Shown: positions 1 through 8,443, counted from the first letter of the stretch. The stretch is 64,000 nucleotides of DNA from Methylobacterium oryzihabitans (GCF_004004555.2 NZ_SACP01000018.1:54986-118985); one strand, 5' to 3'. Made by a program: numbers and translations. The notes: generated from the sequence alone by a model not told the origin.

Positions 1-1157
1 GCGGCGTAGCCGATCTCGGCGAGGCCGACGAGGCCGAGCGCCGCGAAGGCGTCGGTGATCGTCGCCCGGGTGCCGCCGTTCCCGTAGCAGGCCGGGCCGG
101 GGCGCGAGCCGGCGCTCTCGGGCCCGACCTTGAGCACGCCCTGGCCGTCGATCCAGGCGATCGAGCCGCCGCCCTCGCCGATCGAGGAGACCGAGACGGA
201 GGGGATGTAGATCTGGAAGTCGCCGATCTGCTCGCCGACGCCGTATTGCGGCTGGCCGTCGACGATGATCGCCACGTCGGCCGAGGTGCCGCCGATGTCG
301 AGGCTCATGCAGCGGGCGATGCCGCAGGTCTCGGCGACGTAGGACGCGCCGATCACCCCCGAGGCGGTGCCCGACAGGATCATCTGCACGCACTCGCTCT
401 TGCCCTGCTCGGCGGTCATGATGCCGCCGTTGGACTTGGTGAGCCGCGGCTCGGGGGCGACCCCGATCGAGTGCAGGGCCGCCTGGAGCGACCCGAGGTA
501 GTGCGACACCCGCGGCTGCACGTAGGCGCCGATCGCCGCCGTGATGGTGCGCTCGTACTCGCGGATGATCGGCCAGGTCTCGCTCGACAGGAAGACCGGG
601 AGGCCCGGCGCCAGCCCCTCGATCATCGCCTTGGCCTGCGCCTCGTGCGCCGGGTTGCGGTAGGCGTGGAGGAACGACACCACGATGCCCTCGGCGCCGG
701 CCGCCCGGGCGCCGGCCACCGCCTCGCGCAGGCTCGCCGGGTCGAGGGGCTGGAGCTCGTGGCCCTCGGCGTCGAGCCGGCCTGCGACGCCGAAGACGAG
801 GTCGCGGGGGATCAGCGGCGCCGGGCGCTTCGACAGGAGATAGTACATCTCCGGGATCTTGAGCCGGGCGATCTCGAGCACGTCGCGGAAATGCTCGGTG
901 GTGAACAGGGCGAGCCGCAGGCCCTTGCGCTGGATCACCGTGTTGATGCCCACCGTGGTGCCGTGGGTGAAGTAGGCGATGTCGGCCGGGCCGATGCCGT
1001 AGCGCTCGCCGGCGAGCTTGATCCCGGCGATGACCTCCGCCCCCGGCTCGTCGGGGCGCGAGAACACCTTGAGGCTGCGCAGGCTCTGCGTCGCCTCGTC
1101 GAACAGGGCGAAATCCGTGAACGACCCGCCGATGTCGACGCCTACCCGATAACCCAT
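1..1157 (-). CDS. Hydantoinase/oxoprolinase family protein (HyuA-like), C-terminus cut by window edge
   Basis: The first 385 residues are visible and the gene runs off the left edge; family members are usually close to 700 residues. These enzymes are ATP-dependent hydrolases of five-membered cyclic amides (hydantoins, 5-oxoproline). The N-terminus carries the actin-like nucleotide-binding motif VDIGGSFTD (residues about 7-15) and THGTTVGINT. Further on are SLDIGGTSADVAI and the glycine-rich GEGGGSIAW. The ATG at 1157 is preceded by a strong GGGAGG ribosome site, which decides the start. The B-subunit partner, if there is one, lies outside the window. The exact substrate cannot be told. The upstream gap holds a ~170-bp palindromic repeat. 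Confidence 0.9.
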   Translation of the reverse strand, partial: MGYRVGVDIGGSFTDFALFDEATQSLRSLKVFSRPDEPGAEVIAGIKLAGERYGIGPADIAYFTHGTTVGINTVIQRKGLRLALFTTEHFRDVLEIARLKIPEMYYLLSKRPAPLIPRDLVFGVAGRLDAEGHELQPLDPASLREAVAGARAAGAEGIVVSFLHAYRNPAHEAQAKAMIEGLAPGLPVFLSSETWPIIREYERTITAAIGAYVQPRVSHYLGSLQAALHSIGVAPEPRLTKSNGGIMTAEQGKSECVQMILSGTASGVIGASYVAETCGIARCMSLDIGGTSADVAIIVDGQPQYGVGEQIGDFQIYIPSVSVSSIGEGGGSIAWIDGQGVLKVGPESAGSRPGPACYGNGGTRATITDAFAALGLVGLAEIGYA

Positions 1158-1207
1158 ACCTGTGCCTCCCGGCCGGGCGTGGCCCGGCTTCGTTCGTGCG
1201 TCCGCTC

Positions 1208-1378
1208 CCCTGTCCCGGACGACTGGAGCGTCAGCGGAAGGAGATCCGGGAACCAGACGTCAGATGTGCCGCGCAGCGGCTCTGCATGGGCGACGTCGCC
1301 GCCGAACGGACGCTTCGCGACGTCGTGTGCTGGATCCCGGATCTCCTTCCGCTCTCGCTTCAGTCGTCCGGGACAGGG
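1208..1378. repeat. Long imperfect palindrome, family A copy 1
   Basis: The element starts CCCTGTCCCGGACGACTGGA and ends in its near-exact inverse. Both arms, about 50 bp each, carry GGAAGGAGATCCGGG. Related copies lie at 26229-26406 and 46157-46328. Compared with those, this copy is inverted: its GCTTCGCGAC core is the complement of GTCGCGAAGC in the other two. There is no coding capacity, so it is probably a non-autonomous MITE-like or extragenic palindromic element. Confidence 0.85.
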
Positions 1379-1423
1379 CGAGTCAGGTAGACAGGCGTGG
1401 GTTCACAAGCCCCACTCCGCTCC

Positions 1424-2533
1424 TCACCGCCCGATCTCCTTGTTCCAGGTCTCGACCCACTTCGCCTGGCGCGGCGGGATCTCCTGGAACGGGGGGAAGA
1501 TCAGGCGGTCGACCGGCGTGATCTCGTGGGCGATCTTGGGGTCGAACACCGCGTCCTTGTTGACGACGCCGTAGCGGATCGCGCTGCCGAAGCAGGATTG
1601 CGCCTCGGCGCTGAGCGACAGGTCGGCGAAGGCGTAGCCGAGGTCGGAGCTGTTCTTGACCTTCTGGATCCAGGTCAGTCCGACGATGACGCCGGGATCG
1701 GGCGTGGCGTACTTGTATTGCGGGTTCTTGTCGTCGATGAACGCCCAGGCGCGGCCGTCCCAGTACATCGCGATGTCGATGTCGCCGCTGCGCAGCCCGT
1801 TCAGCACGCCGTTCGGGTCGGTCCACAGGCTGAGATTGCCGCTCTTCTGCATCCGCTTGACCGCGGCGAGGCCAGGTGCGACGTCGTCGACGCCGCCGCC
1901 GTAGAGCCTGGCGAAGCTCCAGACCGAGACGGTGAGGCCGCCGCTCGGATAGTTGATGTTCGGCATGGCGGCCTTCCACTTGCCCGCCACCGTGCCCTCG
2001 ACGAAGGACTTCCAGTCCTTCGGCGGCTCGGCCACCGTCTCGGAATTGTAGATGATCCCCATGCCGCCGTAATTGTGCGGCGAGCCGTAGCCTTCGCCGA
2101 GACCCTGGAAGCGCGGCCCGAGCTTGGCGAGGTTGGGCACGGTCTCCGGGGTGAAGCGGTCGACGAGGCCGCGGTTGATCGCGTCGTAGGCGGTCTCGGA
2201 CGGGTTGTAGACGATGTCGAGGGGCGGCTTGCCCGGGCTCGCGGCGATCTGGTTCAGCCACTGGATCGGCGCGCCGAGCACCACGTCGACGGTCTTGCCG
2301 GTCTTCTTCTGGAACGGCTCGACGACGCAGCGCCGCAGGCTCTGCTCCCAGATGCCGCCGAAGGCGCCGACGACGAGGTCGGCGGCCTGCGCGCTCCCGG
2401 TCAGCAGGCCCAGCGCCGCACCCAGGGCCGCCCCGGCGCGGCGCGCCCGGCTTGCGCTCCGGCGCCCGGAGGCGGACAACTCGGGGGTTCCGCACCCGGC
2501 CCGGACCGCGTTCGTTCCGTGTCCCGCACCCAT
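1424..2533 (-). CDS. ABC transporter substrate-binding protein, spermidine/putrescine (PotD) type
   Basis: This is a periplasmic solute-binding protein of 369 residues, consistent with the PotD/extracellular solute-binding family. An N-terminal signal sequence spans roughly residues 30-50 (hydrophobic AGAALGAALGLLTG, then SAQA and a likely cleavage before ADLVVGAFGG). The mature part has the family pattern of a GGIWEQ start, an internal YNSE segment, and a C-terminal segment on terminal residues and basic loops. The ATG at 2533 has GAGGGAG upstream. It is divergent from the ATPase and permease genes beginning at 2803, and together they would form one importer. The ligand (polyamine or another small cation or organic acid) cannot be fixed from sequence. 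Confidence 0.88.
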   Translation of the reverse strand: MGAGHGTNAVRAGCGTPELSASGRRSASRARRAGAALGAALGLLTGSAQAADLVVGAFGGIWEQSLRRCVVEPFQKKTGKTVDVVLGAPIQWLNQIAASPGKPPLDIVYNPSETAYDAINRGLVDRFTPETVPNLAKLGPRFQGLGEGYGSPHNYGGMGIIYNSETVAEPPKDWKSFVEGTVAGKWKAAMPNINYPSGGLTVSVWSFARLYGGGVDDVAPGLAAVKRMQKSGNLSLWTDPNGVLNGLRSGDIDIAMYWDGRAWAFIDDKNPQYKYATPDPGVIVGLTWIQKVKNSSDLGYAFADLSLSAEAQSCFGSAIRYGVVNKDAVFDPKIAHEITPVDRLIFPPFQEIPPRQAKWVETWNKEIGR

Positions 2534-2802
2534 GAACCGGCTCCCTCGCTCGGCCTGCGACCCGGCCGATATTCACTATCATGAACGGACGCACAACCCG
2601 GCACAACGGGGAAAACGGCGACGTTGCCCGAAAAGGCACCACCTGCCCGCGATTGATGCGACGGCTCAACCATCCGTGACTTGCTGCCGGCCGATTCCCG
2701 CACCAGGATTGCTTGACGGGCCGCGTTCATTTTAGTGAAGATGTGACGGCGCGGCGCCTCGCAGGTCCGCCCGTCCGCACACCACAGCCCGGGGAATGGC
2801 CG
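2534..2802. promoter_or_regulatory. Divergent promoter region of the ABC importer with two TTCA-N6-TGAA sites
   Basis: Two matching inverted repeats are visible: TTCACTATCATGAA at 2572-2585, 38 bp before the binding-protein start, and TTCATTTTAGTGAA at 2726-2739, 63 bp before the ATPase start. Both fit TTCA-N6-TGAA in a locally AT-richer stretch, as expected of two copies of one operator serving the two divergent promoters. The regulator is unknown and no regulator gene is adjacent. Confidence 0.5.
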
Positions 2803-3939
2803 ATGACCAGTGCGGTGCCGCTGAAGCTCGCCGAGATCAGCAAGAGCTTCGGATCGCTCCAGGCGCTCAAGCCCCTGACGCTGGCGATCGGCGGCGGCGA
2901 GATGCTCGCTCTGCTCGGGCCGTCGGGCTGCGGCAAGACCACGACGCTGCGCATCATCGCCGGGTTCGAGGCGCCCGATACCGGCCAGGTGCTGATCGGC
3001 GGCGAGGACGTCACCGACCTGGCCCCGAACCGCCGCGGCCTCGGCATGGTGTTTCAGAACTACAGCCTGTTCCCGCACATGAGCGTGGCCGAGAACGTCG
3101 CCTACGGCCTCAAGATGCGCCGCGTGCCGGCGGCGGAGCGCCGGGTGCGGGTGCGCCGGATGCTCGACCTCGTGCGGCTCGGCCAGTACGAGGACCGGCA
3201 GATTCACCAGCTCTCCGGCGGCCAGCAGCAGCGGGTGGCGCTCGCCCGCTCGCTGGTCACCAATCCCTCGGTGCTGCTCCTCGACGAGCCGCTTGGCGCC
3301 CTCGACAAGAACCTGCGCGAGCGGATGCAGTTCGAGCTGCGGGAGATCCAGCGCCGCCTCGGCATCACGTCGATCATCGTGACGCACGACCAGGAAGAGG
3401 CGCTGACGATGAGCGACCGCGTCGCCGTGATGGCGGAGGGCCGCATCGTCCAGGTCGGCGCCCCGACCGAGGTCTACGAGCGTCCGCGCACCCGCTTCGT
3501 GTCGGAATTCCTCGGCACCGCCAACATCTTCGCCGGCACGGTGGCGGACCGGGCCGGCCCGGAGGACTGGGCCGTGACCCTCGACCTCGACCGCGCCCCG
3601 CGCAGCCTCGTGCGCTCGCCCGAGCCGCTCGCCGCCGGGCGCCGGGTGCTGCTCGCGGTCCGGCCCGAGCGCCTGACGATCGGCCCGCCCGAGGAGGACG
3701 GCATCCCGGCCCGGGTGCAGGACGTGGTGTTCCGCGGCAGCTACTTCGCCTACGAGCTCGACGTGCCGGGGCAGGACGGCCCGGTCTTCGCCTACAGCCA
3801 GGCCCGGCGCGAGGTGCCGGCGGACGGCCGCGTCGGCCTGTCCTGGCCGGCCTCCGGCGCCATCGTGCTGCAGGACGCTCCCTCGTCCCAGAACTCCCCG
3901 GCATCGCAGGACTCCCCGGCATCGCAGGACGCGCCATGA
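2803..3939 (+). CDS. ABC transporter ATP-binding protein, PotA-like
   Basis: This ATPase powers the importer encoded with the next two genes. Walker A GPSGCGKTT is at residues 39-47, the Q-loop is in VFQNYSLF, the signature is LSGGQQQRVALA, and Walker B is VLLLDEP followed by the D-loop. A TOBE-like domain occupies the last ~110 residues, as in PotA/FbpC transporters. I chose the ATG at 2803 because homology begins there; an upstream in-frame start at 2713 would add 30 unconvincing residues. The C-terminal tail has a short tandem repeat (SPASQD), encoded by an 18-bp duplication at 3893-3928. The stop overlaps the next start in ATGA. Confidence 0.92.
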   Translation: MTSAVPLKLAEISKSFGSLQALKPLTLAIGGGEMLALLGPSGCGKTTTLRIIAGFEAPDTGQVLIGGEDVTDLAPNRRGLGMVFQNYSLFPHMSVAENVAYGLKMRRVPAAERRVRVRRMLDLVRLGQYEDRQIHQLSGGQQQRVALARSLVTNPSVLLLDEPLGALDKNLRERMQFELREIQRRLGITSIIVTHDQEEALTMSDRVAVMAEGRIVQVGAPTEVYERPRTRFVSEFLGTANIFAGTVADRAGPEDWAVTLDLDRAPRSLVRSPEPLAAGRRVLLAVRPERLTIGPPEEDGIPARVQDVVFRGSYFAYELDVPGQDGPVFAYSQARREVPADGRVGLSWPASGAIVLQDAPSSQNSPASQDSPASQDAP

Positions 3940-4841
3940 CGACCGTGAAGGCCGACCCCGTCCCCGCCGCCCTGGCGGAGCCCGCCCCGGCCCGGCGCCG
4001 CGGCACGCCCTACCGGCTGGCGAGTTCGAGCTGGACCGTGCCGGTCATGGTCTTCCTCGGGTTCTTCTTCGTCATCCCGCTCGGCGCCAACCTGTGGCGC
4101 AGCGTCGCGACCGGGGACGCGCTGGTGCACGGCCCGTTCGCGTTCTACGCCAAGCTGCTCGGCGACGCGTACTATGCCGGCATCCTCGCCGAGACGCTGA
4201 AGGTCGGGGTGATCGCGACGCTGGCGAGCCTCGTCGTCGGCTACCCGGTCGCCTACTTCATGGTGCGCTACGCCGGGCGCTGGAACGGGCTGATCGTCTT
4301 CCTGCTGATCGCGCCGCTCCTGACCTCGATCATCATGCGCACCTTCGGCTGGCGGGTGCTGCTCGCCCGCAAGGGGCCGGTGACGCTGCTGCTGCACGAC
4401 TGGGGTCTCATCGCCCGGCCGACCAACCTCGCCGACGACCCGATCGCGGTCTACGTCGCCCTCGTCCACGTGCTGGTGCCGTTCATGGTGCTGTCCATCG
4501 TGGCGGTGCTGCAGCAGGTCGACGTGCGACTGGAGGAATCCTCGCGGGTGCTCGGCGCCGGGCCGCTCGCCACGTTCTTCCGCATCACCCTGCCGCTGAG
4601 CCTCGACGGGGTCGCGACCGGCTGCATCCTGGTCTTCGTCGTCACCAACGGCAGCTTCCTCACCATGCTGCTGCTCGGCGGGGGCAAGGTCACGACGCTG
4701 TCGCTCCTGATCTACCAGCAGTTCAACGTGGCGCAGGACACCGGCTTCGCCGCCGCGATGGGCAACCTCCTGCTGTTCATGGCGCTGATCTGCCTCGCGC
4801 TCCAGGCGCGGTTCCTGCGCCGGGAAGGGGTGAAGGCATGA
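3936..4841 (+). CDS. ABC transporter permease, PotB-like
   Basis: This is the first of two inner-membrane channel subunits, 301 residues with about six hydrophobic segments. The first is at residues ~32-50, VPVMVFLGFFFVIPL. The cytoplasmic EAA loop that contacts the ATPase is visible as EESSRVLGAGPLATFFRITL. The start codon overlaps the ATPase stop by 4 nt, and the stop overlaps the next start in the same way, so the three genes are translationally coupled. By family it belongs to the binding-protein-dependent polyamine/iron-type permeases. Confidence 0.92.
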   Translation: MTTVKADPVPAALAEPAPARRRGTPYRLASSSWTVPVMVFLGFFFVIPLGANLWRSVATGDALVHGPFAFYAKLLGDAYYAGILAETLKVGVIATLASLVVGYPVAYFMVRYAGRWNGLIVFLLIAPLLTSIIMRTFGWRVLLARKGPVTLLLHDWGLIARPTNLADDPIAVYVALVHVLVPFMVLSIVAVLQQVDVRLEESSRVLGAGPLATFFRITLPLSLDGVATGCILVFVVTNGSFLTMLLLGGGKVTTLSLLIYQQFNVAQDTGFAAAMGNLLLFMALICLALQARFLRREGVKA

Positions 4842-5674
4842 GCACGCCGAGCCTGACCGCGATGCCGCCGCGCCGCCGGCGCCGGCCGAACTGGGCCGCC
4901 CTGGCGCTCGGCGCCTACGTCGTCGCCTTCCTGGGCTTCATCGTGGCGCCGATCGCCGCGGTGGTGCTGGTGTCGTTCTCCTCGGCCTCGTTCATCACCT
5001 TCCCGATCCCGGGCTACACCCTGCGCTGGTACTGGCGGATCATCGAGTACCGGCCGTTCCTCGACGCGATGCTGGTCTCGATCGAGGTGGCGCTCGCCTC
5101 GACGGTTCTGGCGGCGGCGCTCGGCGTGCCGGCGGCCCTGGCGCTCGCCCGCTCCCGCGGGGTGCCGGCGGCCCTGGTGTCGAACTTCCTGCTCGCGCCG
5201 ATCACCGTGCCGGCGATCGTGCTCGGCCTCGCCCTGCTGTACTTCCTGGCGAGCCTGTCGTTCGGGCTGTCGTTCACCGCGCTGCTGATCGCCCACACGG
5301 TGGCGGGGATTCCCTACGTCACCCGCACGGTGCTGGCGGTCTACCGCTCGCTGCCGCCCGACCTCGAGGAGGCGTCGGCGGTGCTCGGCGCCACCCGCTG
5401 GCAGACCTTCCGCTACACCACGCTGCCGCTGGTGCGGCCGGGCGTGTTCGCCGGCGGCCTGTTCGCGGTCCTGACCTCCCTCGACAACCTGCCGCTGTCG
5501 TTCTTCTTCGGCAGCGCCAGCACCAGCACCCTGCCGGTGGTGATGCTGAGCTACATGGAGAATCAGTTCGACCCCTCGATCGCCGCGGTCAGCACCGTGC
5601 AGATGCTGGTCGCGATCGTGGCGCTCGTCGTCACCGACCGGGTCTACGGCATCGAGAAGCTGACGGCGGCGTGA
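4838..5674 (+). CDS. ABC transporter permease, PotC-like
   Basis: This is the second permease subunit, 278 residues. After a basic N-terminus (PPRRRRRPN) it has six predicted membrane segments, and its EAA loop is EEASAVLGATRWQTFRYTTL. It is coupled to the preceding permease by an ATGA overlap and is the last gene of the transport operon. Its TGA stop (5672-5674) lies inside the left arm of a 17-bp perfect hairpin that opens the repeat block 5671-5943. The terminal repeat therefore supplies, or has been fitted to, the stop codon. Confidence 0.92.
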   Translation: MSTPSLTAMPPRRRRRPNWAALALGAYVVAFLGFIVAPIAAVVLVSFSSASFITFPIPGYTLRWYWRIIEYRPFLDAMLVSIEVALASTVLAAALGVPAALALARSRGVPAALVSNFLLAPITVPAIVLGLALLYFLASLSFGLSFTALLIAHTVAGIPYVTRTVLAVYRSLPPDLEEASAVLGATRWQTFRYTTLPLVRPGVFAGGLFAVLTSLDNLPLSFFFGSASTSTLPVVMLSYMENQFDPSIAAVSTVQMLVAIVALVVTDRVYGIEKLTAA

Positions 5675-5943
5675 GACGATTTCCGGACGATCCGTTCCGG
5701 AAATCGTCTCACCAGCCCGCGCGGCGCAGAGCAAAGCTCTGCGCGCACCTGAGCGGAGCCGAGATCCGCATTGCGAAAGCGATCCGCCAGGATCGCCTGG
5801 AGCAATCAATCGGATTTCGTATGATACGGTTTTCGGACGATTCGTTCCGTAAAACCGTATCACCAGCCCGCGCGGCGCCTGAGGGAAGCCGATTTCCGCA
5901 TTGCGAAGCAATCAATCGGAAATCGTATGAGACGATCGTCTCA
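5671..5943. repeat. Stop-codon-anchored palindromic repeat block, family B (two units plus terminal palindrome)
   Basis: Unit 1 opens with a hairpin of perfect 17-bp arms, GTGAGACGATTTCCGGA (5671-5687) and its inverse (5696-5712). Unit 2 opens with TGATACGGTTTT (5822-5833) and its inverse (5851-5862). Each hairpin is followed by ACCAGCCCGCGCGGCGC and, further on, by a segment ending AATCGGA..TCGTAT. The block closes with the perfect palindrome TGAGACGATCGTCTCA (5928-5943). The outer TGA triplets are the stop codons of the convergent genes on both sides. Relatives lie at 39593-39724 and 41150-41335. Confidence 0.85.
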
Positions 5944-7182
5944 CGCCGGCCCGCCGACGAGGTCGCGCTCGCTGACGATCAGGCCGGGCGCGTAGCCCTG
6001 GTCGAGGAAGCGCTGCCGCTCGGCCTCGTCGGCGAGGAAGACGAGGCTCGACCCGTTCACCGCCGGCGCGCCAGCCACCGGCGGCGTGACCAGGATGCGG
6101 CGGTCGAGGCCGAGCTCGCGCAGGAGGCTGCTGAGCGAGGGTCCGTCCGCGACCCCGACGAGGACGAGGCGGTTGACGCCGGCGAGCCCGTTGGCGAACC
6201 GGGCGAGGGTCTGCACCGCCACGAGGAGCGGCAGGCGCTCGGGGTTCTCGATCTCGGCCTCGATCTCCGGCACCGGCCCGGCCGCCATCGCCCGCAGGCG
6301 GCACAGGATCTCGTGGGTGCGCACGAAGTCGCCGAGGGCCTGCCACTGCCGCAGGGCGAGGCGCAGGCGCGACTGGACGTAGGCGTCGACGGCGTCGCGG
6401 AACACCTGACGCTGGCCGGCATCGAGCTGGGCGCCGATCTGCGCCAGCAACCCCTGGACGAGGTATTCGAGCCCGCCCCGGTCGAGGTCCCACTGCTCCT
6501 CGACGAGGTCGCGTCCGCGGGCCTCGGCGACCCCGCTGCGGGTGACGAGGCGCAGGAACGGACGGGCGCGGAACGCCACCGCGCCGGCGGCGACGATCCG
6601 GCTCAGGGCAACGAGGCTCCAGTGGCAGGCGGCGCCCGGCGACAGGATCCGGCGGACCGCCTCGGCCCGGAACACCGCGTGGTCGGGGCGCAGGCCGTGG
6701 CGCACGAGGAAGCCGAGCAGGTCGAGGGCGTCCCCGGTCGCGAAGACCGCGTCGCCGTCGAGCCGGTGGAGCGGGCCGGCCGAGCGGCCGGTGGTGTCGT
6801 CATGGAAATTGGGAGGCGCGTAGGCGGCCAGCACCTCGGGCGCGCCGTCGAGGAAGGCGATCGTCTCGGCGAGGCCCTGCGGATCGAGCAGGGCGTCGTC
6901 GGCCAGCGCCACGAGGTAGCGGCCGCGGCCGCGGTGCAGGGCGTCGACGAGGTGGGCCGGGCCGTCGACCGGGCCGGCATGACGCAGGTGGACCACCGGC
7001 AGGCCGGCGGCCGCGTGCCGCTCGACGATTCTCCGCGCCGCATCGTCCTCGCCGGCATCCGAGACCACGACCTCGAACGGGACGCCGGGCCGGATCTCCG
7101 CCGCGAGCCGCGTCAGGAGCCCGTCGAGGAAGGCGGGCCGGCGTCCGGTCGTGACGCAGACGCTCAGCGTGATCTCGGTCAT
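5941..7182 (-). CDS. Family 2 glycosyltransferase
   Basis: The protein has 413 residues. The N-terminal half resembles a GT-A fold glycosyltransferase of family 2: LSVCVTTGRRPAFLDGLL at the start, FEVVVSDAGEDD, and an acidic metal-binding-type motif in VALADDALLDP (residues ~91-101). The C-terminal ~200 residues are not recognised; they include a helical middle and a second small alpha/beta-looking segment (VNRLVLVGVADG). The ATG at 7182 follows GAGGA at good spacing, so an upstream extension is unlikely. The gene stands beside the flagellar regulator and flagellin, in divergent orientation, so flagellin or surface glycan modification is possible but unproven. The stop codon lies inside a repeat palindrome. 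Confidence 0.75.
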   Translation of the reverse strand: MTEITLSVCVTTGRRPAFLDGLLTRLAAEIRPGVPFEVVVSDAGEDDAARRIVERHAAAGLPVVHLRHAGPVDGPAHLVDALHRGRGRYLVALADDALLDPQGLAETIAFLDGAPEVLAAYAPPNFHDDTTGRSAGPLHRLDGDAVFATGDALDLLGFLVRHGLRPDHAVFRAEAVRRILSPGAACHWSLVALSRIVAAGAVAFRARPFLRLVTRSGVAEARGRDLVEEQWDLDRGGLEYLVQGLLAQIGAQLDAGQRQVFRDAVDAYVQSRLRLALRQWQALGDFVRTHEILCRLRAMAAGPVPEIEAEIENPERLPLLVAVQTLARFANGLAGVNRLVLVGVADGPSLSSLLRELGLDRRILVTPPVAGAPAVNGSSLVFLADEAERQRFLDQGYAPGLIVSERDLVGGPA

Positions 7183-7762
7183 GTCGTCCTCGTGGGCGCT
7201 TCGTGCCGTCCGCGCCGGAGCGGGGTGGGGCTCGCCGGCCGGGCGCCGCGGCGCGAGGCCGGGTGCGGCGCGGACCCGTCGGCGTCCGGTCGGGTGATTC
7301 GGCAACTTCTAGCGCGGTTCCGGCCGGCCCGCACCTGCATCGCTTTCGCGTCGCAGCGTTCCGCCGGCTTCAAGAACAGTTGCTCGGGATCGCGGCAAAA
7401 AGCCCACACCTCAGGCTTTGCCGGACGGATCCCCGGGTCTCGGGCGAAGAGGTCCCTGCGTCAGGGCCCGACCGGCCGGGCGTCGAGGGCGGCGGGCCAT
7501 GGCCTCTGACGCCACCGGGCCGGCCGAACACCCTCCGGAAACCTCGCAAGCCTCCCCGTTAACCGGTCCTTAACCATCCCCGTCAATAAACGTTAATCGT
7601 GATCTGACGGGGCGCGAGGGGAACCGGTCGAGACCGGTCCCCTCCCCCGCCCGCCGGCAGGCCATCCCGACAATCCACTCGTCCGACGCCGCGACGCGGC
7701 GCTCCTCGTGGGGCGCGAGGGCGCGCGACGGCAACCGGCATCCGCCTGAAGGGGTAGCGGCA
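7183..7762. promoter_or_regulatory. 580-bp intergenic region with a CtrA box upstream of ftcR
   Basis: At 7559-7574 the sequence is TTAACCGGTCCTTAAC, which fits the alphaproteobacterial CtrA consensus TTAA-N7-TTAAC exactly. It lies about 190 bp upstream of the ftcR start. A further AT-richer stretch, AATAAACGTTAATCG, follows near 7585. Nothing else in the region looks coding, and no terminator was seen. Confidence 0.55.
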
Positions 7763-8443
7763 GTGTACATCGTCGTCGATGAGCGGCAGTGCGTGACCGC
7801 GGAATACGTGGCGGGCTTCGGCCACGAGGGCGTCGCCTCCCAGGGCGTGCAGTCGCAGGACTTCGGCTCCTGGCTCGACCGGAGCCGGGCCGGCGACCTC
7901 GCGGCGGTGAAGGGCTTCCTGCTCGGCGCCTGCGAGGACCGCACCGGCCACACCGCCACGATCCGCCGGCGCTCCCAGGCCCCGATCATCGCGCTCAGCG
8001 AGACCCGCTCGCTCCAGAACACCCTCGACCTGCTGACGGCGGGCATCGACGACGTCGTGCGCAAGCCGGTCCACGTGCGCGAGATCCTCGCCCGGGCCGA
8101 GGCGATCCGCCGGCGCATGCACCGCGGCGAGGCCCGGATCATGGCGCCGCAGCGGGCCGAGAGCCTCACCGTGCATTTCGACGGGCGCGACCCGGAGATC
8201 GACGGCGACAGCCTGATGCTGCCGCGCCGCGAGCGGCACATCCTCGAATACCTCGCGCGCAACCGCGGCCGCTGGCTGACCAAGACCCAGATCTTCGACG
8301 CGATCTACCGCGACGGCGGCTGCGACGTCGAGGAGAGCGTGGTCGAGGGCCACATCAGCAAGCTGCGCAAGAAGCTCCGCGGGCGCCTGGGGCGCGATCC
8401 GATCGAAGCCAAGCGGATGGTGGGCTACACCTTCGTGGGATGA
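7763..8443 (+). CDS. ftcR: Flagellar transcriptional regulator FtcR/Rem (orphan OmpR-like response regulator)
   Basis: The 226-residue protein matches the Rhizobiales FtcR (Brucella)/Rem (Sinorhizobium) family, the master activator of mid-level flagellar genes. It begins with the typical YIVVDERQ, has SQAPIIALSETRSLQNTL and DDVVRKPVHVREILAR in the receiver, and ends with a winged-helix DNA-binding domain (residues ~125-226, RRERHILEYLARNRGRWLTK and VVEGHISKLRKKLRG). The receiver keeps the conserved lysine (RKPV) but has no classical phospho-acceptor segment, as expected for an atypical orphan regulator. The start is GTG, preceded by GAAGGGG. A CtrA box is upstream and flagellin follows downstream. 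Confidence 0.88.
   Translation: MYIVVDERQCVTAEYVAGFGHEGVASQGVQSQDFGSWLDRSRAGDLAAVKGFLLGACEDRTGHTATIRRRSQAPIIALSETRSLQNTLDLLTAGIDDVVRKPVHVREILARAEAIRRRMHRGEARIMAPQRAESLTVHFDGRDPEIDGDSLMLPRRERHILEYLARNRGRWLTKTQIFDAIYRDGGCDVEESVVEGHISKLRKKLRGRLGRDPIEAKRMVGYTFVG

Noticed and set aside
5671..7509. A 612-codon plus-strand frame starting in the repeat block.
   Set aside because: It begins inside the family B repeats and then reads antisense to the glycosyltransferase. The peptide EIRIA-AIRQDR, shared with the frame at 41150-41335, comes from the repeat itself.
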